In this document: piece after piece, positions 57,141 through 64,000 of the stretch
Position numbering within the stretch: position 1 is the stretch's first letter
How the letters are laid out: each line of letters opens with the position of its first letter
Source: Acinetobacter seifertii
GTDB taxonomy: Bacteria; Pseudomonadota; Gammaproteobacteria; Pseudomonadales; Moraxellaceae
Direction of reading: 5' to 3'
NCBI RefSeq assembly: GCF_000368065.1
Contig: NZ_KB851200.1
Coordinates: 2,287,204 to 2,351,203, forward strand
DNA: 64,000 nt
Position numbers and translations under genes: made by a program
The notes under the pieces: generated by a model
Seen by the model: the letters and a program-made list of their open reading frames with translations, nothing else
What the model was told of the DNA's origin: nothing
Database searches by the model: none

Positions 57141-59975
57141 ATGAGCGTAATTACTTCGACTCCCGGTCAAATTCAGGTGATTAAACGCACTGGAGATGTT
57201 GCTGCATTTGATGCAGATAAAATTTCTGTTGCGATTGGTAAAGCTTTTCTTGCTGTGGAAGGTCAACAGAGTTCGGATTCTAGCCGTATTCACGACCGTA
57301 TTACCCAGTTGACGGAAATGGTTTTAAATACATTTACTCGCCGTTTACCATCGGGCGGTACGATCCACATTGAAGAAATTCAAGATCAAGTAGAACTTGC
57401 TTTAATGCGTACTGGGGAACAAAAAGTTGCCCGCGCTTATGTGATTTACCGTGAACAGCGCGCTAACGCTCGTCAGCAAACAAACTCAAACCACCACCCT
57501 ACTTTACAAGTTACTGACGCGAACGGTCAGCTTCAGCCACTTGATTTAAGTGCATTACAAGCTACAGTTTCTAAAGCAGCTGAAGGTTTGGAAGGTATTG
57601 ACGTTCAAGCGATCGTGGATGAAACCGTTAAAAACTTATATAACGGCGTAAAAGAAAGCGATATTGCTACGACCATGATGATGGCAACACGTACCCGTAT
57701 TGAACAAGAACCAAACTACACTTACGTAACTGCACGTTTGCTCTGTAATGAATTAGTGGGTACAGGTTTAGCTTTCTTAGGTCTACCAACTGATACTGCT
57801 GAAAACAATGCACTCGAAGCATTCTTGAAAAAAGGTGTAGAGCTTGATTTGCTTTCACCTGACTTGCTTGACTTCGACTTAGAAAAATTAGCAGCAGCAA
57901 TTCAACCAGAACGCTCTAATCAGTTTACCTACTTAGGTTTACAAACTCTATTTGACCGTTACTTCATTCACTCAAACGGCGTTCGCTTCGAATTACCACA
58001 ATTATTCTTCATGCGTGTGTCAATGGGTCTTGCACTCAATGAGCAAGATAAAGAAGAGCGTGCAATCGAGTTCTATAACTTATTGTCTAGCTTCGACTAT
58101 ATGGCTTCTACGCCTACCCTGTTTAACTCAGGTACATTACGTCCACAGCTTTCAAGTTGTTACTTAACAACAATTGGCGATGACCTTTATGACATTTATG
58201 GTGCAATGCGTGATAACGCGATGCTTTCTAAATGGGCTGGCGGTTTAGGTAATGACTGGACACCTGTACGTGCCTTGAACTCTTATATTAAAGGTACAAA
58301 TGGTAAGTCTCAGGGTGTTGTTCCATTCTTGAAAGTTGCGAACGATACTGCTGTTGCCGTAAACCAAGGTGGTAAGCGTAAAGGTGCTGTATGTGCATAC
58401 CTAGAAACTTGGCACTTAGACATCGAAGAGTTCTTAGAGCTTCGTAAAAACACTGGTGATGACCGTCGCCGTACACACGACATGAACACTGCGAACTGGG
58501 TTCCAGACTTGTTTATGCAACGTGTATTTGAAGATGGTGAATGGACACTCTTTACCCCTTCTGAAACTCCAGACTTGCACGACTTAACTGGTGCTGAATT
58601 TGCTGAGCGTTATGCTTACTATGAGTCTGTAGCGAAAGAAACTAACATGCTACACAAGAAAGTACGTGCTAAAGACTTATGGCGCAAAATGCTTTCTATG
58701 TTGTTTGAAACTGGTCACCCTTGGATCACGTTCAAAGATGTATGTAACTTACGTTCACCTCAACAACACGTTGGTGTAGTTCACTCATCTAACTTATGTA
58801 CTGAAATTACCTTGAATACAAATCAAGACGAAATTGCGGTATGTAACTTGGGTTCGATTAACCTTGTACAACACGTTCAAGGTGGTGTGTTAGACCGTGA
58901 GAAGTTAGCTCGCACAATTAAAACAGCAGTACGTATGCTCGATAACGTTATCGACATTAACTACTATGCTGTACCACAAGCGAAAAACTCTAACTTGAAA
59001 CACCGTCCTGTAGGTATGGGTATCATGGGCTTCCAAGATGCGCTATACGAGATGGGTATTGCTTACGGTTCAGACGCTGCTGTTGATTTTGCAGATGAAT
59101 CAATGGAAGTGATTAGCTACTACGCGATTGAAACTTCAAGCAACTTGGCTGTTGAACGTGGTTCTTACTCAACATTCAAAGGTTCATTGTGGGATCAAGG
59201 TATCCTTCCAATCGACTCTTTAGAAATTGTTTCGAAATCTCGTCCAGAGCGCATGTTCGAAGTTGACCGTACTCAACGTTTAGACTGGGACACGTTACGT
59301 GCCAAAGTTCAAAAAGACGGTATGCGTAACTCAAACGTGATGGCGATTGCTCCAACAGCGACCATCTCGAACATTTGTGGTGTTTCTCAGTCTATTGAGC
59401 CAACATTCCAAAACTTATATGTGAAATCTAACTTGTCTGGTGAGTTCACTGTTATTAACCCTTACCTTGTTCGTGCATTGAAAGACCGTAGTCTTTGGGA
59501 CACAGTAATGGTTAACGACCTTAAACACTTTGAAGGTTCAGTACAAAAAATTGCACGTATTCCTGAAGAATTAAAAGCAATCTTTGCTACTGCGTTTGAA
59601 GTAGATACACGTTGGATCGTTGATGCTGCATCACGTCGTCAAAAATGGATTGATCAAGCTCAGTCACTTAACCTTTACATCTCTGGTGCAAACGGTAAGA
59701 AACTTGACATTACATACAAGATGGCATGGTTACGTGGTCTTAAGACGACTTATTACCTCCGAGCTTTAGGTGCGACTTCTGCTGAAAAATCTACAATTAA
59801 CACAGGTGCTTTAAACGCAGTTAAACCTGCGACTGTTGAAGCAGCTCCAGTTGCTGCCCCTGTTGTAGAAGCGAAGAAACCAGAAGCAGTGGTTGAAGAA
59901 GAAGGCTTCACCCAAGCAGCTCCTGTACCAATGGCTTGCTCAATCGACAACCCTGATTGCGAAGCTTGCCAATAG
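57141..59975 (+). CDS. nrdA: Class Ia ribonucleoside-diphosphate reductase, alpha subunit
   Basis: 944 residues. Reduces ribonucleoside diphosphates to deoxy forms with its partner NrdB. Two N-terminal ATP-cone regions can be recognised (about 12-105 and 118-215), as in the long Pseudomonas-type NrdA; E. coli NrdA is 761 residues with one. Active-site cysteine segments are LSSCYLTT and NLCTEITLNT, and the C-terminus ends with a cysteine pair (CEAC). The expected partner nrdB is not in the window: the next genes are recombinases, so the element seems to lie between nrdA and nrdB. Confidence 0.96.
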   Translation: MSVITSTPGQIQVIKRTGDVAAFDADKISVAIGKAFLAVEGQQSSDSSRIHDRITQLTEMVLNTFTRRLPSGGTIHIEEIQDQVELALMRTGEQKVARAYVIYREQRANARQQTNSNHHPTLQVTDANGQLQPLDLSALQATVSKAAEGLEGIDVQAIVDETVKNLYNGVKESDIATTMMMATRTRIEQEPNYTYVTARLLCNELVGTGLAFLGLPTDTAENNALEAFLKKGVELDLLSPDLLDFDLEKLAAAIQPERSNQFTYLGLQTLFDRYFIHSNGVRFELPQLFFMRVSMGLALNEQDKEERAIEFYNLLSSFDYMASTPTLFNSGTLRPQLSSCYLTTIGDDLYDIYGAMRDNAMLSKWAGGLGNDWTPVRALNSYIKGTNGKSQGVVPFLKVANDTAVAVNQGGKRKGAVCAYLETWHLDIEEFLELRKNTGDDRRRTHDMNTANWVPDLFMQRVFEDGEWTLFTPSETPDLHDLTGAEFAERYAYYESVAKETNMLHKKVRAKDLWRKMLSMLFETGHPWITFKDVCNLRSPQQHVGVVHSSNLCTEITLNTNQDEIAVCNLGSINLVQHVQGGVLDREKLARTIKTAVRMLDNVIDINYYAVPQAKNSNLKHRPVGMGIMGFQDALYEMGIAYGSDAAVDFADESMEVISYYAIETSSNLAVERGSYSTFKGSLWDQGILPIDSLEIVSKSRPERMFEVDRTQRLDWDTLRAKVQKDGMRNSNVMAIAPTATISNICGVSQSIEPTFQNLYVKSNLSGEFTVINPYLVRALKDRSLWDTVMVNDLKHFEGSVQKIARIPEELKAIFATAFEVDTRWIVDAASRRQKWIDQAQSLNLYISGANGKKLDITYKMAWLRGLKTTYYLRALGATSAEKSTINTGALNAVKPATVEAAPVAAPVVEAKKPEAVVEEEGFTQAAPVPMACSIDNPDCEACQ

Positions 59976-60009
59976 GGTTGATATACTTTAAATAGTATAC
60001 AATATTCCT

Positions 60010-60057
60010 ATATACCCCTTGTAAATCTTATATTTAAGCTCTTTACAAGGGGTATAT
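60010..60057. terminator. Perfect 16-bp inverted repeat after nrdA: terminator or element-end site
   Basis: ATATACCCCTTGTAAA (60010-60025) and TTTACAAGGGGTATAT (60042-60057) are exact inverted repeats with a 16-base spacer that itself can pair CTTA/TAAG. A T-rich tract follows on the plus strand, so it can end the nrdA transcript. Because it sits between nrdA and a recombinase operon it could also be part of an attachment or recombinase-binding site. Confidence 0.65.
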
Positions 60058-60110
60058 TTTTGTATTTAATAAAATACAAGGTAGATGATAATTAGAAAAC
60101 GTATATATTA

Positions 60111-61346
60111 ATGATAAAACGTAGCATAAAGAATTTTATTGCAAGTGATGGTCAACCTATGGTTGTTCTCATAGATGAAAATAGAATCCCTCTATTTCAT
60201 CCTAATATTTATGCCATGACAAAGTTTCGAACTTTAGGTCGTCAAGTTAGTACTACAGAAAAAAACCTCTACTGTATTGGTATGGCCCACCTGTGGGCAA
60301 CTATTCATAATATTGACTTGGAATATGCAATTTTAAATGCTAAGTTTTTAACTATTGAACAACTTCAAGATTTAGCTTTTTTTCTAAGATTAAAAAGAAA
60401 GAAACAAAATGAACTACTGATACAAAAAATAGAATCTCAACCGTTAAACCCAAAACAAATTGCCAAAAAAATTGAAAATATAATTTATATGCCCACAGAG
60501 TCCTCCATCCAAAAAACCACGACGACTGCGACAGAGGGTGCTTTTCGAATTAAAGCTGTTTATCAATATTTTAAGTTTTTATTGCAAAGATCTAAGCACC
60601 GCTTTAATAAAGATACAATTGATAGTTTTGAACAAAACCTTATCTACTTCAACTCACTTGCACCCAAAGATAAGAACAATGGTGATCAAGATGTACTAGA
60701 GGGCCTTAACAAATCAGAGCAAAATATTATTACCGAAATCATTCAACCTACCCATCCAAACAATCCATTTAGAAGTACCTTTCTTAAACATCGCAATCAA
60801 CTAATTTATGAGATTTTTTTAAGTACTGGAATGAGACGCAGTGAGCTTAGATTCTTAAAAATTGAAGATATTGATTTTAGAACACGCCAAATCCATATTC
60901 GTGTATCCAAAACTAAAGAACGAACTGTTCCATGCTCATCCAATACCTGCGAATTGTTTCATCAATTCATTACTCGGCATATCACTAAAATACCTTTCAA
61001 AAATAGAAAACATGGATATCTATTTACAACGGAAACAGGCCAACACCTGTCTAATGATGCGATCAATTTAATTTTTAAAACCCTACAAAAACAAGCTGAT
61101 ATTTCAACATATATTACACCTCATACAATGAGGAGAACATGGAATGATAACTTCAGTCTGCTCATTGATAGCCTTCCAGCAGATCAAAGGCCAAACCAAG
61201 AGCAAGAGAAACAAATTAGAAATAGGTTAATGGGCTGGAGTTCAATTTCTGAAATGAGTAGCAGATATAGCAGACGATCAATCAGAGAAAAGGCTGATGA
61301 ATTAGGTGAATTACTAGCAAATTCAATTGCTCAAAACAAAGGATAA
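60111..61346 (+). CDS. Tyrosine recombinase, first of a trio, 411 aa
   Basis: The C-terminal catalytic domain (about 225-395) has the tyrosine-recombinase set: Arg242 in STGMRRSEL, a lysine in SKTKERTVP, H-x-x-R in PHTMRRTW (His338, Arg341), Trp376 where many have the second His (MGWSSIS), and the nucleophile Tyr386 in SSRYSRR. The N-terminal 220 residues are a core-binding and unrecognised part. The gene is AT-rich compared with nrdA and has a weak ribosome site. It starts 135 bases after nrdA and is followed after 4 bases by a second recombinase. It resembles the first gene of three-recombinase integrative elements; family assignment is inferred. Confidence 0.85.
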   Translation: MIKRSIKNFIASDGQPMVVLIDENRIPLFHPNIYAMTKFRTLGRQVSTTEKNLYCIGMAHLWATIHNIDLEYAILNAKFLTIEQLQDLAFFLRLKRKKQNELLIQKIESQPLNPKQIAKKIENIIYMPTESSIQKTTTTATEGAFRIKAVYQYFKFLLQRSKHRFNKDTIDSFEQNLIYFNSLAPKDKNNGDQDVLEGLNKSEQNIITEIIQPTHPNNPFRSTFLKHRNQLIYEIFLSTGMRRSELRFLKIEDIDFRTRQIHIRVSKTKERTVPCSSNTCELFHQFITRHITKIPFKNRKHGYLFTTETGQHLSNDAINLIFKTLQKQADISTYITPHTMRRTWNDNFSLLIDSLPADQRPNQEQEKQIRNRLMGWSSISEMSSRYSRRSIREKADELGELLANSIAQNKG

Positions 61347-61350
61347 AATA

Positions 61351-62745
61351 GTGCAATATAGTTTAGATCTTTATAACCCTTCTTTCCCAGCACGACAGAT
61401 TATTTCTTTGGATGGACAGTTATTAAACATTCCTCTTTTCAAAAAGTACAAGATAATTAATCATGATAATCAACAATTCACACTGAACTTACATATTTTT
61501 GACAAGGACAATCCACTACACACCGCCTTATCAAATCTAATTATTGATATGTTACAAACCAAATCAATAACTTATGTTGCAACCACAACAAGGGCCTTTC
61601 AAAAATGGTTTAATTCAAATATATCTCAGCAATACTACCTAGATATTGATTGCTTAGAAACACTAAGTAACGTTAACCCTAGCTATCAACCTTTCATAAT
61701 CCCAGTTTTAAGAAAGTTAAGTGTACTGCACAAAGATTTAATATCAGAAGATCTGATAGATTTTTTAAAAAATACGGTTAAATGGGAGGAAAGAAATCCT
61801 GCCTATTTCAAATTGATTGTAAATGATCCTGAAAAAGGCGTATTTACGACACAAGAACTTGAAAACCTGCATAACAATTTAAACTTAGCTTTTAGCCAAA
61901 AAAAATTAAATCAGTTTGATTACACGCTGGCATGGTTTTTTATTGCAACAGGTGCAAGACCTGTCCAACTTTCAAGGTTAAAATTCAACGATATAAATAT
62001 CATTCAAAATGATGTCATGATCAAAATGCCATTAGCGAAAGGCGAAGGTATAATTGATCAAGGCTTTTTTTTAAGAAAAGCCCCAACAATATTAGCGGAT
62101 TGTCTTATTAGATACATTTCCAAATTTACTCAGAAAAATATAGACACCCCCCTTTTTGATTTAAATCCCACTGAAATTAGTAAGAGAATAAAAGTAATTT
62201 TTGAAAATTTAGATACCTACTCTTCGAGATTAGAGGGAAAAATTCCTGTCAATGCATATCGCTTTAGATATACCCTTGCAACCAGAGCCTTGGCAAATGG
62301 TGCTTCAGACCATGAAGTTGCTCGATTACTTACACATCGTTCTCTAAGTTGTATTCGATATTATCGTGCATCATTACCTGAGCTGCAGAAACCAATACAA
62401 GATGCTTTGGCAGAGGAAATGAGTTTTTTTGCTCATGCATTCAGAGGAAAAATTATCACCTCTCTTAATGATGCAACATTCAAAAACTCTGCTATTGCCG
62501 ATTTCTTTCGATTAGCAGGAAAAAATATTGGCTCTTGTGGTACTCAAGCCAAATGCTATCAAAATGCCCCTATTTCATGTTTGACTTGTCCTTATTTTGA
62601 ACCTCTAATTGATGCTCCATGGAGTAGCCTTCTAGATCATTTACTAGATGACCAAGCTAAAGAACAAGAAGAAAGAATAAAAGAAATTAGCACTCAGGCT
62701 ATTGAAGCAGTAAAAGAAATTATGTCACTCATTAAGGAGATTTAA
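61351..62745 (+). CDS. Tyrosine recombinase, second of a trio, 464 aa
   Basis: I chose GTG at 61351 (VQYSLDLYNPSF), with AAAGGA 7 bases upstream; a TTG at 61327 would overlap the preceding gene. The catalytic domain has the arginine in FIATGARPVQLSRL, a lysine in PLAKGEGI, R in YRFRYTLATR (first His of H-x-x-R replaced by Tyr), LLTHRSL and Tyr in IRYYRA. A C-terminal cysteine cluster, CGTQAKC...CLTCPYF, could bind zinc, and a helical tail follows. Cysteine-bearing recombinases of this form recall the second gene of Tn554-type and recombinase-trio elements. AT-rich. Confidence 0.82.
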   Translation: MQYSLDLYNPSFPARQIISLDGQLLNIPLFKKYKIINHDNQQFTLNLHIFDKDNPLHTALSNLIIDMLQTKSITYVATTTRAFQKWFNSNISQQYYLDIDCLETLSNVNPSYQPFIIPVLRKLSVLHKDLISEDLIDFLKNTVKWEERNPAYFKLIVNDPEKGVFTTQELENLHNNLNLAFSQKKLNQFDYTLAWFFIATGARPVQLSRLKFNDINIIQNDVMIKMPLAKGEGIIDQGFFLRKAPTILADCLIRYISKFTQKNIDTPLFDLNPTEISKRIKVIFENLDTYSSRLEGKIPVNAYRFRYTLATRALANGASDHEVARLLTHRSLSCIRYYRASLPELQKPIQDALAEEMSFFAHAFRGKIITSLNDATFKNSAIADFFRLAGKNIGSCGTQAKCYQNAPISCLTCPYFEPLIDAPWSSLLDHLLDDQAKEQEERIKEISTQAIEAVKEIMSLIKEI

Positions 62746-62748
62746 CAA

Positions 62749-64000
62749 ATGCATCAAGTTATAAACTTTAATGAGACTGCAAAACTACAAGCAAAGGAAA
62801 ATTTAAATGCATATATTTTAAAGTATCAAAATAATTTTATATTCCCTGACAATCAGTGGAATGATTCTATTTGGGACATTACAAACTTTTTAAAAACAAA
62901 GATTAAAAATCACAAATCAAAAAAAGTATATTTCAGATCTTATATAGATAACTCTGAAAACAAAACGTCCATTGATATTCCCATTTCTAAACCACTTATA
63001 GATTTTGTAAAAGCAGCATTTTGCGAAATTATGCTGGTTAAAAAATTACTAGAATATAAACGTATAATCTACGCATTCCAAGCCTTGGAACATGCATTAC
63101 ATCAGCAAGGCCATGAAATTTGCGTAACCGAAATAAATATTGAAACTCTAAATTTAGCTGAAGCCTATCTTCTGTCAAGATTTAAAGACCCTTGGAATGT
63201 TGCTAAAAACTTAGAGAACATTATTAATAACTTTATTATTTCTAAAAAGCTAAATACAGGTATTTATCATTGGTCAACAAGCATCCAGTACACAGCACCT
63301 ACAAGAAGTGACCGCACACAAAAAGAACATATCAACCAAAATAAATCTAAACTTCCACATTTACAAGAAATTATAGCACTCGCAGACATTCACCATTCGA
63401 GTGACCATATCCCAGACAAAATCGTGACGTCCTTTGTAGCACTAGCCATGTTTGCACCTAATAGAGCAACTGAAATCCTCACATTATCTACAGATTGCAG
63501 GACATTCGCCTCTATAGGAAAGCAAGAAATTATGGGATTAAAATGGACTCCATTAAAAGGAGGTGATCCTATTACTAAATTTAGCATTAGTCCTGAATGG
63601 GATGAAATAGCATCAAATTCGATTAACTATTTAACAGAACTTGGGGCTTCTGCACGTATAGCAGCAAAATGGTACAGTGAAAACCCTCGAAGCCTATATC
63701 TACCAGAGCATTTAACTCACCTCAGAAATCAACCTATTACCCTTTGGGAAGTTGCACAAATTTTAGGAAAAGAAAACCCTATAAAAGGATGTCATGCTTT
63801 TAGATATGGTTTTTCAAAAAGTATAGGAAATACCACTGATAAAGGAAGAATTTTTAATCCGGAAAGCTCCTGGGTTAACCTATATTACTTTGAAGAGCTT
63901 GAAAAATTTATCGTTTCAAAACTCCCTCAAACATTTCCAATATTAAATGGTGCAACACAACAGTCTTGGCATGAATCATTATTTGTATTACCCAAGAATG
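62749..64000 (+). CDS. Third recombinase/integrase-like gene, 3' end outside window
   Basis: 417 codons are open to the right edge without a stop. AAGGAG at 62734-62739 lies 9 bases before the ATG, and the gene begins 3 bases after the second recombinase stop. The translation starts MHQVINFNETAKLQAKENL. Family marks include the arginine in MFAPNRATEILTL, a lysine in WTPLKGGDPITKF and CHAFRYGFSKS, matching H-x-x-R. The tyrosine nucleophile would lie beyond the window. It is probably longer than the other two. The full gene and any cargo are needed to name the element. Confidence 0.75.
   Translation, partial: MHQVINFNETAKLQAKENLNAYILKYQNNFIFPDNQWNDSIWDITNFLKTKIKNHKSKKVYFRSYIDNSENKTSIDIPISKPLIDFVKAAFCEIMLVKKLLEYKRIIYAFQALEHALHQQGHEICVTEINIETLNLAEAYLLSRFKDPWNVAKNLENIINNFIISKKLNTGIYHWSTSIQYTAPTRSDRTQKEHINQNKSKLPHLQEIIALADIHHSSDHIPDKIVTSFVALAMFAPNRATEILTLSTDCRTFASIGKQEIMGLKWTPLKGGDPITKFSISPEWDEIASNSINYLTELGASARIAAKWYSENPRSLYLPEHLTHLRNQPITLWEVAQILGKENPIKGCHAFRYGFSKSIGNTTDKGRIFNPESSWVNLYYFEELEKFIVSKLPQTFPILNGATQQSWHESLFVLPKN

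Noticed and set aside
59982..59999. TATACT-TTAAAT-AGTATA as a definite recombinase crossover site
   Set aside because: The arms are only 6 bp in AT-rich DNA and could occur by chance; kept as a possibility inside the junction finding, not as a feature.
1..64000. CRISPR arrays, rRNA operons and tRNA genes
   Set aside because: No regularly spaced repeats, no rRNA-like sequence and no recognisable tRNA cloverleaf were seen; a dedicated tRNA scan was not possible.

Overview
The window reads as chromosomal DNA of an Acinetobacter, most likely the A. calcoaceticus-baumannii complex. The evidence is low G+C, the bfmR/bfmS two-component pair next to nrdA, a complete 13-gene nuo operon with fused nuoCD, a finR/fpr divergent pair, and an Acinetobacter-style cluster of DUF6160/Fil-like exported proteins. 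Identification is by recognising protein families; no search was run. I see no rRNA, tRNA or CRISPR array.

Layout. 1-7100: housekeeping genes (5' end of smc with a GntR regulator ahead of it, a TauE/SafE exporter, birA-coaX, ffh, a YpjD-like membrane protein, dusC). 7124-15087: five leftward genes for Sec-exported proteins that share a short motif just after the signal peptide and close cysteine pairs; their function is unknown. 15387-22933: dcd, mrp/apbC and metG, interspersed with a LysE exporter, a DUF2062 membrane protein, a lipoprotein nucleosidase and a repeat-built LEA-like protein. 23015-30129: a small lipoprotein plus EF-hand protein, a second LysE-type exporter, a TetR-MFS-HlyD efflux unit with a clear operator, a PLP-dependent desulfhydrase/deaminase-like enzyme and a YhiN-type flavoprotein. 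30142-36748: a multi-helix mechanosensitive-type channel with two small membrane proteins nearby, fpr/finR, an Excalibur protein and a cold-shock protein, and upp. 36849-51894: nuoA to nuoN, all leftward, ending in a strong terminator. 52320-59975: a MASE1-GGDEF protein, a 117-residue unknown, bfmS/bfmR, and nrdA with candidate DnaA and NrdR sites upstream.

60111-64000: directly after nrdA, where nrdB would be expected, lie three consecutive AT-rich genes, all with tyrosine-recombinase signatures, the last running off the window. This is the left end of an integrative element of the recombinase-trio kind (compare Tn554 TnpA/TnpB, RIT elements and the Gamma-Mobile-Trio elements). Its cargo would lie beyond base 64000.

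Best candidates for something little described are the five-gene exported family at 7-15 kb and the recombinase-trio element at the right edge. Smaller leads are operator-like palindromes for the GntR and TetR regulators, paired NrdR-like boxes 32 bp apart, a cold-shock/Excalibur gene pair, and a 56-residue membrane protein downstream of the channel gene.
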